Shown here: positions 24,087 through 35,402 of the stretch, one piece after another | Layout of the letters: each line of letters begins with the position of its first letter | How positions within the stretch are numbered: the stretch's first letter is position 1 | Source: Tetragonia tetragonoides | Lineage: Eukaryota > Streptophyta > Magnoliopsida > Caryophyllales > Aizoaceae | Reading direction: 5' to 3' | Assembly (NCBI GenBank): GCA_038025085.1 | Contig: CM076139.1 | Span: forward strand, 23,701,307 to 23,765,306 | DNA: 64,000 bases | Program-made: the position numbers and the translations under genes | The notes under the pieces: generated by a model | Told to the model about the DNA's origin: nothing | Seen by the model: the letters and a program-made list of their open reading frames with translations, nothing else | The model's database searches: none

Positions 24087-27000
24087 TCCTCCCCAACTTT
24101 TTTTGGATTTGCCCTCAAATCATCAAGGTATTCATCCTCCAAATAAGGCAGCAGATCTCCCACATTAAAAGTTGCTGAAATTGAACTCTCTCCAGGCAGT
24201 TCAAGCTTGTATGCATTGTCGTTGATCTTCTCGATGATTTTAAAAGGGCCTTCTGATCTGGGCATCAACTTGTGCTTTCTTTTTGCTGGAAACCTCTCCT
24301 TCCTAAGGTGTAACCACACTAAATCTCCTGGATTAAACTCATGTTGTTTGCGGTGCTTGTTTGCCTTGTTCTTATACAACTCATTCATCTTCTCTATACG
24401 GCTTGTAATCTGCTCGTGTAGCTTTTTCATGTCTTTAGCACACGTTTCAGCATCTGGACTCACCTTCCTCTCAATAGGCCAGGGCAAAAGATCAATAGGA
24501 GTTAATGGATTGACCCCATAATTGATTTCAAAAGGAGACTTGCCCGTTGTATAATGAGGAGCCCGATTGTATGCAAACTCAGCATGTGGTAGAGTTTGAT
24601 CCCACCCCTTGAGTGTTTTCTTGACCAACCCTCTAAGTAGAGTTGTGAGGGTTCTATTGGTCACTTCGGTTTGCCCATCGGTTTGGGGATGATAGGCAGT
24701 GCTGAACAAGAGCTTGGTACCCAACAATTTCCACAATGTTTTCCAAAAGTAACTCAGAAATTTAGAGTCCTTATCCGAGACAATGGAGCTTGGAACCCCA
24801 TGAAGGCGAATGATCTCTTTGAAGAACAACTCAGCAATATGTGAGGCATCACTTGTTTTGTTGCAAGGAACAAAGTGAGCCATTTTTGAGAATCTGTCGA
24901 CAACAACCATCACGGCATCCTTGCCTCTTGGTGTACGAGGAAGTGCCACTATGAAATCCATGCTTAGATCATGCCATGGACAAGTGGGAGTAGGAAGAGG
25001 CTTGTACAAGCCCTGGTGAAAATGGGACTTAGATTGTTGACAAGAGGCACACCTCGTGATTATGGATTGGACATCTCCTTGCATTCTTGGCCAATAAAAG
25101 TGCTCACTTAAGACCTCAAGAGTCTTCACAATGCCAAAGTGGCCAGCCAATCCTCCTAAGTGAGCTTCCCTTATAAGTAGGTCTCGAATTGAGCCCTTAG
25201 GGATACACAATCTGTTGTGCTTGAAAAGGAACCCTTCATGAATGTGAAAAGGGCCTTTTTCCACCTCCTTGCTGCCATCAAACATGGGAGAGAAATCTGG
25301 ATCATCTTTGTAAAGTTCCCGTATGAAAGAGAAGCCTAAAACCTTGGCCTCGAGGATAGACAACATAGAATGTCGCCTTGATAAAGCATCGGCTACCACA
25401 TTGCTTGCACCAGTTTTGTACTTAGATACAAAGGAGAATGATTGAAGATATTCCACCCATTTAGCATGTCTTGAACTCAACTTGTGCTACCCATTAATAT
25501 ACTTCAACGCTTCATGATCAGAGTGCAAAATGAACTGCCTTGGTTTTAAGTAATGAGCCCAATGATCAAGAGCCCTCACAATTGCATAGAACTCTTTGTC
25601 ATAAGTGCTGTAATTCCCTCTTGAACCATTCAACTTTTCACTGAAATAAGCAATAGGATGCTTATTTTGCACCAAAACAGCTCCAATACCGGTTCCACAA
25701 GCATCACATTCCACTTCAAATGGTTGATCAAAGTTAGGCAAAGCTAGTATAGGGGTGGAGCTAAGCCTTTCCTTGATGGCCTCAAAAGCATTTTGAGCCA
25801 TGGGAGTCCACTCAAAGACACCTTTCTTCATACAATCCGTAAGTGGTGCTAAAAGAGAGCTGAATTGCTTGATGAATCTTCTGTAAAAAGAAGCTAGCCC
25901 ATGGAAGCTCCTTACTTGCGTGATGCTAGTAGGAGTAGGCCATGTCTTAATCGCCTCAACCTTGCTGGGATCAACAGCTATACCTTCCTTGGACACAATG
26001 TAACCAAGAAACGTGACACTAGGAACAAAGAAATCACATTTCTCAAGCTTAGCAAACAGCTTGTGTTGCCTTAGAGCCTCAAAAACGCGTGTTAGGTGCT
26101 GCACATGCTCAGAATCACTCTTAGAGTATATGAGAATATCATCAAAATACACAACAACAAATTTACCAATAAAGGAACGCAATACCTCATTCATAAGACG
26201 CATGAATGTGCTAGGAGCATTGGACAACCCAAATGGCATTACAAGCCATTCATAAAGACCCCCTTTCGTCTTGAAGGCTATCTTCCATTCATCCCCATCC
26301 TTCATTCTAATTTGATGGTAACCGCTCCTCAAATCCACTTTAGAGAAGACACAAGAACCAAACAGCTCATCAAGCATATCATCCAAGTGAGGAATTGGAT
26401 ATCTATACTTAATGGTAATGTTGTTAATTGAACGGCTATCAACACACATTCTCATGCTTCCATCCTTTTTTGGCACAAGGAGAGCTGGTACACTACAAGG
26501 ACTCATGCTCTCTCTAATGTATCCCCTATCAAGTAACTCCTCTACTTGACGTTGTAACTCCTTAGTCTCTTGGGGATTACACCTATAAGCTGCTTTGTTA
26601 GGAAGTGAGGCTCCCGGAACAAAGTCTATTTGATGCTTTATGCCCCTAATGGGTGGCAAACCATGGGGTAAATCAGATGGGAATACGTCGACATACTTTT
26701 CAAGCAAAGGTTGCATTAACGCATGTAAAGGCTTTCCAACAATGTTCTCATTCTCTCCAAGCAACACCAGCATATAAACAACATTTCCATGCACCATTTC
26801 ATACTCTAAATCAGCACCTTTAACAATCATAGCATGCTTTGATGAGTTAGAAACAGAAGAACCCTCCCCAACTTGTGTTCCCCCACATAAAGACAATTTT
26901 GCGGGTTGCAAATTAATTTTCTTTCCCTGAACCTCAAAAGAGTAAACATTTCTAAAGCCATCATGCATTACTCTTCTATCATATAACCAAGGTCTACCTA

Positions 27001-27667
27001 ACAGCAAATGACAAGCATCCATGGGGATCACATCACACAAAATCTCATCATTGTATACTTTTCCAATCGAAAAAGGGATTGTGACTTGTTTTGTTACCTT
27101 GGCTTTGCTTCCCTTCTCTAACCATTGCAAGGAATAAGGATGAGGGTGTTCTTTGGTGGCCAATCCAAGCTTTTCCACCATGAGAGTGGACGCCACATTG
27201 GTGCAAGAACCGCCATCAATGATTAAAGTGCAAAGCTTTTCTTTCACGGTGCACTTGGTTTGAAATATCTTCTCCCTTTGAGATAGTGTCTCCTCTGCCT
27301 CTCTAGCATGAAGGACCCTTTGAACCGCCAAGAGAGGTGAGCCTTGGTCAGGTTCAATGTCCAATTCATCGTCAATAGATTGCTCTTCATTCTGCTCCCA
27401 CTCCAAATAGTCATCTGGGTTTGTACCACCATCAAAATCAGGGGGTTCAAACTTTAAATCACCCCATGGCTCATCTTTTCTCCTTGGACTAAGAGAACCA
27501 TCATCATCACCTCGACCACGAGCTCTACCTCTACCAATGTTGAGAAAATCAGTCATTTGTTGGGTGAGGTTGCTAAGTTGTTCCTTAACCTCACGCATCT
27601 CCCTTTCTCTCCTAAGCTCTTTAGCTTGCTCAAGAGTTAAATTTCTGGGTATTTGTTCATCATCCAT
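23954..27667 (-). pseudogene. Gypsy gag-pol with one stop and a deleted capsid
   Basis: ATG at 27667 ([10 protein letters not shown]). A 90-residue gag N-terminus with an [11 protein letters not shown] stretch ends at DYLEW near 27400. Related elements continue into the capsid domain and a CCHC knuckle; here the frame jumps in phase to the acidic pre-protease linker ([13 protein letters not shown]). Protease IIDGGSCTN lies near 27195. RT has YFDDIL near 26140 and is followed by RNase H ([12 protein letters not shown]). A TAG at 25484-25486 replaces CAG (Gln of GQHKLSSRHAKW). Integrase follows with the HHCC finger, DFIVALP, SDKDSKFL and GQTEVTN, then a GPF-type C-terminal module (EGPFKIIEK). 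The last 44 codons lie inside the 3' LTR. Apart from the stop and the gag deletion it looks intact. Confidence 0.95.
24087..24096 (-). promoter_or_regulatory. Gypsy polypurine tract
   Basis: On the minus strand TTGGGGAGGA sits directly before the 3' LTR, as expected for plus-strand priming. Confidence 0.8.
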
Positions 27668-27820
27668 GGCTGTTTGTGAGTTTGGTTGTGTTTAAGCTAG
27701 GAATTGTGTTTGGGCTGTAAATGGGTTCTTTTGTGACTCAATGATTGGAACTTTGGACGTGATTAAGACAAGAAAGGAGAGAACTTTGATGAGAGAAAAT
27801 GGTGCTAAGGTTAAACCTAT

Positions 27821-27832
27821 GCTCTGATACCA
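27821..27832 (-). promoter_or_regulatory. Gypsy primer-binding site, tRNA-iMet type
   Basis: On the minus strand TGGTATCAGAGC lies two bases from the 5' LTR, a perfect match to the initiator tRNA-Met 3' end. Confidence 0.95.
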
Positions 27833-27834
27833 AA

Positions 27835-28689
27835 TGATACGTTAGCAAAACTGAAGGTTTTAGCTCATTTTCGAACAATGGGTATTTTGATAATATTTTG
27901 TTTGTTTTGTGATTATAAAGATTGAAAACGAAGTAAATGAAACGAAAAATAAGAAGAGGGAGGATAGATAGCACCACCACCAAGACTATAAAGGATTTAA
28001 CCACCAAGTCAAGGCTAAAGGATACTACTTGTTTCACCAAATATCCCTAAGGACATTATAAAGAACAACAAGGTTTGTAAGCAAAAGGCAGCAGCCATTT
28101 CATATTTTCATTCATCATCCAGTGCCTTTTACATCAGCTGTTCTTACATATTTATAGGGGTCACAAATGTGCCCTAATAACCTAAGAATACTCTAGAAAG
28201 GGTGAGCTGTCCAAGAGTAGTGCCCAAGCAAAATGAAACTTCAGTATTTTGCCCAGAAATGAGCCAAATACGTGCAGTACAATTTGGAGCGCATTTCCTT
28301 CCGTTTTGGACCACTTGACAGCTGTTGCTTGTCCTTGCATAAGGACAAACGTGGGTGAGCTGTAAGGAGCCTCATTCTTCATCCTTACCTGCTCCATGTG
28401 CTCTTAGGCGCGCCTTACTCAGCAACTACTTAGGGAATTCAAATAACAACTAATTACATTTGTTAATTATGCTAATTACATGCAGGGTGCACTATAACTA
28501 ACACTAATCACAGATGCTTATTTGTACGGATTAATCTTGTACGGACATAACCTAGATTAAGTGGCCAAAAGGACACTAAGACCTCTAGGACCAGAATTAT
28601 CACCATTCAAACGTGAGAGAGTCCCAAATGCCATGATTAATGCATTAATGCTCACGCTCGTAACTTGATGACCTGATGCTAACGCATCA
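27835..28689 (-). repeat. Gypsy 5' LTR
   Basis: 855 bp, nearly identical to 23232-24086; differences seen are TGATAC for TGATGC, CTCATT for CTCGTT, and TTTCC for TTTTC. TATAAATA (minus strand) at 28149-28156 is the likely promoter TATA box. Confidence 0.97.
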
Positions 28690-28694
28690 TCCCG

Positions 28695-29950
28695 CCAAAT
28701 GCCTCCTTTATAAATATACTAATTTAATTTGGTCTCGGGCGATGTCTCGCTTAGTTTTTTTTTTATTTTTATTTTATTTAATTTGTTGTCTATTCTTTTA
28801 GGTGTTATAGTAGGTGTCTTAATCACACGGATGTTATAATCATGTAATTAAGGGTCTTTCCTCTTCTGTTCATTTATAAAGAAAGTAAGTAAATGTTCTA
28901 AGTAAAGAAGTTTTGATACTCAATTTTCTATTTTGGTTAAAATTTAGCTAACAGATTAAGCATCCAATGAAAGCAACGAATGACATAACAACACATGACA
29001 AACACATGACAATACAATTGTCACATAAACGCTACATGACAAAATAACAAATACCACGTAGAAGCCCCATATGGCCAGAAGAAACTATGTAGTGTATGTT
29101 TTATAATTTCTACCGAACATTATAGAGTCATAGGACATACGTATTTCATTTTGAAGTATTTTGCTGATCCAATGAAGTAAGAATTATAATTTTTAGAGTT
29201 GCGTAACAAAAGTTATTTTATTTTATAACTTGAACATTATGATAATAATTATTCGTCCTGTAATTATTAAATCAAATAAATACTTGACACACTTGCATGG
29301 ACAACTTACATGGCAGCTTACGCGTTATTACCATATGAATTTGGGGTCTTACGTGACATTTCATTATCAATCTCGAATGTGCCACGTGGCAAGTCTTGAG
29401 AGAGTCGCACTGTATTTTAATAGTAAGTAAGATATATTGATTGATTGATTTTGTAAAAAAACTTTATTAATTTCCGACAATCACCTAAAACTCATATTAC
29501 GGGCAAACATGGATTTAGAGTTACAAAAAAAACCACCCCTCGACATGAACGTTATGTTCATTCAGCCTTCAAGTTGGTGCCTCCATCACTGTTCGTCGAC
29601 CCCTCAGTTTCGCTAACTTCCTAACACCCATTGATATTTTTCATCGATAAGCAATGAACTATTTGTATGGTGGTTACCGTATTTGTGTAGCCACCATAAT
29701 AATTAAAATAACTAGCAAGTGGGTTTTACCATTTGCATATTAGCTTTTAACTATTCTAACATGTAACTAACATGTTCAGAAAAATAAAGAGTTAGAACCA
29801 AGTGAGACTGAACAATTATCATAATCTATATAATTAGTTTAAAACACAAAGATTCAAAAAGAGGCCGCCAAAAATCAGCGGATGACATGTGCCATTAGTT
29901 GTATGATCATTTATCTACTCAGCCAATTCAGAAGAAAAAATAGAAAAAAA
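28695..29950. other. AT-rich intergenic DNA
   Basis: No coding frame is supported. The words GTGGTTACC..AGCCACCATAATAAT near 29671-29705 recall repeats at about 37155 and 45820, suggesting an old dispersed repeat. Nothing else was seen. Confidence 0.5.
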
Positions 29951-30461
29951 GGAAAATTTTCATTTAGGTGCTCTGAGGTTTCGTGTATTATTTTTTAGGT
30001 TATATGTGGTTTGAATAATTTCACTTAGGTGATACAAGGTTTTGTAAATAATTTCACATAGGTGACAGGTGATGACGGAGGCTAACTTTCGTTAACGTTT
30101 GTTGACCTTGATGACCCTGATTAGTATTGATTAACGTACTAAAATATGGTTTTAATTAATTTATTTTTTTACGACAATTCATTTACAGAACGCCAGATTT
30201 CTGAAAAACACAATTTATTTGCCAAAAATAATAATTTAAATAATATTTTAGCACATTAATCAATATTAATCAGGTCATAATTGGGTCATTAAGGATAATC
30301 GCCCTTCACACGTCAGCAAAAGTTAACGAAAGTTAACCTCCGTCATCACCTGTCACCTATATGAAATTATTTATAAAATTTTATGTCAGTGAAATTATTC
30401 AAACCACATATAACCTAAAAATAATACGCGAAACCTCAAACTACCTAAATAAAAAATTTCC
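29951..30461. mobile_element. Foldback / long-TIR element (Mutator-MITE-like)
   Basis: The left arm 29951-30148 and right arm about 30235-30461 are inverted copies (for example GAGGTTTCGTGTATTATTTT against its complement near 30420), leaving a small loop. The right arm has an extra roughly 35 bases near 30275-30310. The ends read GGAAAATTTT and AAATTTCC. The A-rich flanks hide any 9-bp target duplication, so the superfamily is inferred from arm length. Confidence 0.75.
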
Positions 30462-30586
30462 AAAAAGAACCAAACCACCCATAATTTGTAACGCCAACCG
30501 AGACGACGGTCTACACAATCGTAGAAATTAAGATGGGAAATAAATTTACAGTCAGTTACGAAACTTCATCCTAATCAGCCAACAAC

Positions 30587-30606
30587 GCCTCTCTCTCTCT
30601 CTCTCT
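30587..30606. repeat. (CT)n microsatellite
   Basis: About ten CT units sit in a pyrimidine-rich leader typical of plant 5' UTRs, about 210 bases before the ATG at 30819. Confidence 0.9.
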
Positions 30607-30818
30607 ATCCCCCCTTCATATCAGCAATTCAGAAGCCATACTCAACAAACTCTCCTCTCTCTCCCTCTTCCCTCTCTGTATTTCTCTCTCTTAACTTGGA
30701 CGCGCATCGTTCAGAAGGCACGCCACGCCACGCCAGTCACCACCGCCTCTTCATCACTGGCATTTTCACTCGACTCACTATCTTCAATCTCTTCTGTGGA
30801 CACCGAAACCTCTAAAGA

Positions 30819-30875
30819 AATGGCAACCAAAGCATCATCCTCAAATGTTCCCTCTTTTGTTGACACGCTTAAACC
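30819..30875 (+). other. Candidate first coding exon of an unrecognised gene
   Basis: An ATG follows a CT-rich leader and opens MATKASSSNVPSFVDTLKP, Ser/Thr-rich as in plastid or mitochondrial targeting peptides. A GT donor (CCG/GTAATC) comes directly after. The frame is also open upstream to about 30700. No downstream exon was recognised; a possible acceptor at about 32785 leads to only 40 codons. It may be a real gene whose rest was lost, or a chance signal. Confidence 0.25.
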
Positions 30876-30876
30876 G

Positions 30877-33054
30877 GTAATCATCTATTTGTCCATCCTT
30901 AAATTTTGGTAATTTCGTCACCAATTCGGCCATGTGTTTTTATTTGGTGGTTTTGTACATGTTTAAATTGATATTCTCATTTTATTCGCTTCATTCTTGC
31001 CCTAGATTGATTGTAGAAATGTTGTGTTCATGGATTTGTTGAGTAATTGAAGTAATCTCATGACTAATTTTAACCCTAATTTAAAATGCTCCTCACCCCT
31101 GCTGCAAATGAAATGTAACCTTTTCTTTTTGACAAAAGGGAGGATGGAATTGGTGGTTGCGTCTATTCTTGACACTCTTTACGGCAAGGAACCAATGTAA
31201 TTGAAGTTTCTCTGTACGAGTGAAGTATACTTTTCCTTTCCAACTTCTCCGTTCTCTACCAACTTTGTTTCTGGCCGCCGTAAACATTAAATCGTGAATT
31301 TCATAAGGGTAAGTTATGAATTGCCTCAACATTACTTAATATTTAATATGAAATTAATGACCATTGATTGTCTATAATTTTTGGTTTTCCAGTTCGGTTC
31401 TCTTAAAGCTAACGTTTTGTAAGAATTAAACGCCTATTACAATAATTCCTCTCTTAAGAACTGAATTTAGTTTTTTTTTTTCAAATATTTGTATTAATTA
31501 TTGTGCTTGTGATACAGAAATCATTTGAAATTGAATCCAGTTTGCTATTGACTTTCGAAAGTGAGAAGTAAAATGAGATTGATGCAGTTTGCTGGGTCAT
31601 TTGTTTAATTTTTAAAGTAGGTTATTTGTTGAATGGGAAGCATGCTCACTGCCTCGCCTGAGGTTTGATTGAAGAACACCTCTTTACTATGTATTTTCTT
31701 CAACTTTTGTGGTGGTTCAATTTGTTCATTTTTTTAGGCGAATAATTGTTTACATGGCTATACTTTGGAGTAGTTTAGTAATGTTGAACACTAGTACAAC
31801 AAAGGAAAATTACTTTATATGCTTTAAGGGGACATCTTTAAAGCTAGAAATTTCTAAAAAATATTGTAAAAGGGACACTCATAAATGACAATTTGAAATA
31901 TGACCTACTGCTCTTGAAAGGGAAGAACATGCACTACTAGAAGTGCATAAACATATATGTAGGTTATGGCACTATTTGTGTTCAGTTATACTTTGTAATA
32001 CTGGATGGTAGGATTAGATAGTACATAGTAGTATGATGAAAATCAATTTTTTTTTTTAAAGAATTCCCGCTTTTCATATGGCAACAGTTGTTGAAGGAGG
32101 AAAGGTTTCCATATGGTATGTACTTGGAAATTTGGCAGAACACTTCTATATAATAAGAAGAATATTGTCGAAGGAGGAAAGGGCTCCTTATGGTACTTGG
32201 AGCTTTGACAGAACACTGGGTGGAGAAATGCTCCTCCTCTCTAACTGTAGTGTCTTTTTTTTTATGCTAAAAGGGACTTGCTCATTGTTGTATCAATAGT
32301 TGAAGCCTAATAGTGTGTTGTAGAACATAAAGTAGCTTATAAGCTTGGCCTTTTAATAGTTGATGACTTTCCACTTCTATTAGCTAATCAATTCCTCGAA
32401 CTTTAGTACCCTGGTTTAAATGTTTTAGACACATGTAATATCCCAATTTAGTGTATAATCTCCAATATGGACATTTTTTTTACTCCTTTTTTCCAATGAG
32501 TGAAAATTGGACACAGTTTTGAAGTATTTATTTGCTCCTTTATTGATATGACACGAGTGAAATTAATATTGTTCTTAAACCGTGACAAAAATCAAGCATC
32601 TTCTTAGAGAGGTCGATTAGCTTCAACTTGGAGTTATACATATGGCTTTAATGTGTGTTGGGATTGTAGCTATATGTTGGTATTGTTTTGTTCTAGATGC
32701 ACACTATAAATGCTATTATCATAGTTGTTATGGAGTCACTCAGAAGCGAGTTATCTCAAAATGTGACATATGCTTTGTTATGTAGGTGAGACTCGATGGA
32801 GATGCTGAGAATGATAACTCCTGGTGCTATAGCTGCTCCCATCACACCAATGACCGATACTTCCTTTGGAAAAGGACTACGAACTACCAATCTCCCACTT
32901 ACGGGTGAGAAGAACTAGGAAGTGTAAGGCACTTGAACTGCCAATCTTCACTTACAGAGTGAAAAGAACTATGAAACTGTAAGTTCTCATTGTTTCAATT
33001 TTAAATTTTGATGACAATCTCAAGGCTAGGATCTCGACTTGAATGCCTTGACCA
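30877..33054. other. Intergenic or intronic DNA, nothing assigned
   Basis: AT-rich, with no frame resembling a known protein. A short internal duplication (GAAGGAGGAAAGG..TATGGTA..TTGG) is visible at about 32092-32130 and 32169-32200. Confidence 0.45.
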
Positions 33055-33063
33055 AATTTTCAA

Positions 33064-33661
33064 GTGAATTGCTATTTACCGCCAAAAAATACTCACCACC
33101 GCCCTTAGAATTTACGATTTTTCCCTTCACTCTAACTCACTCCTCACCCTCCTCCTTCCTCTCTTCCTCACTTCCTCACTCTCCTCACTCCCTTACTTCC
33201 TCACCCTTCAATTCACATAATCACGATCACACCGGCAAAACCACCATACCATCACAACGGAAATATCGTTTTTTTTTTCCAGTTCGTAGTATCGGGCGTC
33301 TTCAATTTCCGCCTGACCCATGGGTCAGGCGTCTGCAAATTCCGCCTGATCCATGGGTGAGGTGGAATCTGCAGACGCCTAATCCATGGGTCAGGCAAAA
33401 ACTATTGACGTCTCACCCATGGATCAGGCGGAAAGGGTTTCCGCCTAACCCATGGATCAGGCGGAAGGGGTTTTTGCCTAACCCATGGATCAGGCGGATA
33501 TCTCAGACGCCTTAACCATGGGTCGGGCGGAAATTACAGACGCCCGACCCAATTTCTGCGAAAAAAAAATTAATTTCCAAGGGTGAAAATGTGAGCGGGG
33601 GCAATATTGTAATTTCCAAGGGCGGTGATAAGTAATTTTACGGCGGTAAATAGTAACACCC
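33064..33661. mobile_element. Mutator-like MITE carrying a palindrome array
   Basis: The inverted arms are about 33064-33130 and 33595-33661 (CTATTTACCGCC.. and its complement GGCGGTAAATAG). An 8-bp target duplication ATTTTCAA lies at 33056-33063 and 33662-33669, extendable to 9 bp with one mismatch. The interior is CT-rich on the left, then the 33-bp repeat array. The open frame 33039-33515 across it is probably not a gene. Confidence 0.8.
33309..33560. repeat. 33-bp-period array of CCATGG-centred palindromes
   Basis: Palindrome centres fall at 33320.5, 33353.5, 33386.5, 33419.5, 33452.5, 33485.5 and 33518.5, exactly 33 bp apart; an eighth degenerate half-site lies near 33551. The first unit is a perfect 22-bp palindrome containing GCCTGACCCATGGGTCAGGC. 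Spacers share CAGACGC or GGAAAGGGTTT words. The period keeps frame and gives an 11-residue P-W-[VI]-R repeat on the plus strand. Confidence 0.95.
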
Positions 33662-33669
33662 ATTTTCAA

Positions 33670-34455
33670 TTACAACAATCATTAGAAAATCTGTAATTAG
33701 GGGCATTTCTGAATGCTTGCCTCACCCAAAATTTATAATAAAGCAATAAGACTAATCATCCTAATATGTTTGTATTCATTTTAGATGTAGCCGTCTTTCT
33801 TTGAAATGGTGGACTCTTGCATGTAGGAGATCTTACTATGTTGTCATTTTGAGTTTCCTTTTTTTTTCTCTATAAAAAAATATTGATTTCTTGCTTTTCT
33901 TAATTGAAGTTTGCATCAAATCGCGATCCGTCATCAAATTGACCAACTGTACTAATAAACTCATAGGATTTCTAATCGAAAACAAAATTGCTGATTAATA
34001 GACAATATATGGTTATTGCCAAGAGGATACTTGGTTTTCATGGCTATAAGTGAACAAACTGTAGCTTGAAATAGGAGAAATAACTCTTAAGTTATAGAGC
34101 TGGGCGTGGGTGTAATTGTTGGGCACATGTTGCTTCGAGATCGTGAGTTATACATCAATTTAGGTTACTAAGGTGTTGTGGCCTGATTATAGCCAAGTGT
34201 ATACATATCTGTTCTGCTAATGCTCAGTTTCTACTTTGTGCCATATGCTGATTTTAATGAACAAGCAGTAAGAGTAACCAGATAGATTCTGATAGATTAG
34301 CCAAGTACTCCTTGAGTAGTAAATGTAGTTGGCATATATAGAAGTCATGTAATTGATTCTCACCCTGATGTGTACTGCGCACTAAATATGTTGATGAATA
34401 TCAACCGAACTCCTACCCAAGGCATGTAAACCTTGCACTGTGATTTACATTCAAA
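33670..34455. other. Intergenic DNA, nothing assigned
   Basis: AT-rich sequence without recognisable coding frames or repeats. Confidence 0.5.
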
Positions 34456-34526
34456 GCTCTAACTCAATCAGACTCACACAAAAAGAGCACTAACTCAATC
34501 ACACTCACACAAAAAGAGCACCAACT
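34456..34526. repeat. 32-bp tandem repeat, about two copies
   Basis: The unit CTAACTCAATCACACTCACA plus CAAAAAGAGCA occurs twice, with a partial third start (GCACCAACTC). Confidence 0.85.
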
Positions 34527-34709
34527 CCTTTGATGAATTCTGATAGATAGAAACATCTGTAGATTTTCTTGCAGAAAACAACTACTGAGGTTTTTTCTAT
34601 TTACTTGGAGATATATCTTTTGGGTTCACTTTCATGCTCATTCTAGCAAGACCTTTCTTTTATGATATTGGAGGAAATGTTAGGATCAAGAGAAACCAAC
34701 AGAAGACAT

Positions 34710-34833
34710 CAACAACATCAACATTACCCCAGTGCCTCCAAAGAGGCTCCCGCCTAGCCCATGCGAAAGTCTCACAGAGAGGTTGTTTCCGTTTGACCCG
34801 AGATCTGAAGTGCGACGACCATCGGCAACATCA
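34710..34833 (-). mobile_element. SINE with 23-bp target duplication
   Basis: A 23-base direct repeat starting CAAGAGAAACCAACAGAAG lies at 34687-34709 and 34834-34856. The insert begins CAACAACATCAACATTACCC, shares GTGCCTCCAAAGAGGCTCCC and the TTGTTTCCGTTTGACCCGAG block with 20581-20848, and lacks that copy's central GGTAGGGTAAGGG part. On the minus strand it ends in a TTG-like tail. Confidence 0.9.
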
Positions 34834-34856
34834 CAAGAGAAACCAACAGAAGACAT

Positions 34857-35394
34857 TGAGCAATAAAGAATGAAAGGAGTATAGATTAATTATCGTTGTA
34901 GTATTAGTAGAAAATGAGGTCCTAATGAGGCAAAGATGAGAGCATTGTTTCAAAGATGCGTATATCAGATGTTTTTGAGGAAGAAAATTTGAGAATGTTC
35001 ATAAAAGGGAGACAAAAACAAGATATCTACAATATTTTTCCATCTGTTGAATTGGTACCTGATGTTGATGTCGTTATTAGTATTTTAGAGATTATGGTGC
35101 TCAGCTGCAGGCGATATTTGCACATATATGCAACAGTAACCGTAGATGGCATAGTTGTAAAGTTGGCAAAGTTTTTAAAGTTGTATTGTATATAACGTAC
35201 AAACTAAAATCCTCAAAACCACAAAGCAAAAGAAAAAAAATTAACTCAAAATTCTTACTACTGGATGTGAAAGACTTAGATGAACACCATGGTAGACAAA
35301 ATACCAAAAAGGGACATTAAGGAACTGGAAAAATGAACAAAGACAAGGCTTTTTCCAGGCTTCTTAAAGAAACACTGTAATTTGACAGAGTAGA
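34857..35394. other. Intergenic DNA, nothing assigned
   Basis: No coding frame, RNA gene or structured repeat was recognised between the SINE and the foldback element. Confidence 0.5.
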
Positions 35395-35402
35395 ATACAT
35401 AT

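Larger units (their letters stand above)
23232..28689 (-). mobile_element. Young Ty3/gypsy (chromovirus, possibly CRM-like) element
   Basis: Two LTRs of 855 bp each flank a minus-strand coding region. A perfect 5-bp target duplication TCCCG lies at 23227-23231 and 28690-28694. I find about three mismatches between the LTRs, so the insertion is recent. The PBS is initiator tRNA-Met type and the PPT is present. The pol frame runs into the 3' LTR, a trait known for plant CRM chromoviruses; the CRM placement is inference. The coding region has one nonsense change and lacks the gag capsid core. Confidence 0.97.

Noticed and set aside
33039..33515. 158-codon frame with a P-W-V/I-R repeat as a possible gene
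   Set aside because: It begins outside the MITE, crosses its target duplication, and consists mostly of low-complexity sequence and the palindrome array; no homology, leader or stop context supports a protein.
33309..33560. Palindrome array as a CRISPR array
   Set aside because: Units are imperfect, the spacers are repetitive and only 11 bp or so, and the DNA is a plant nuclear sequence.
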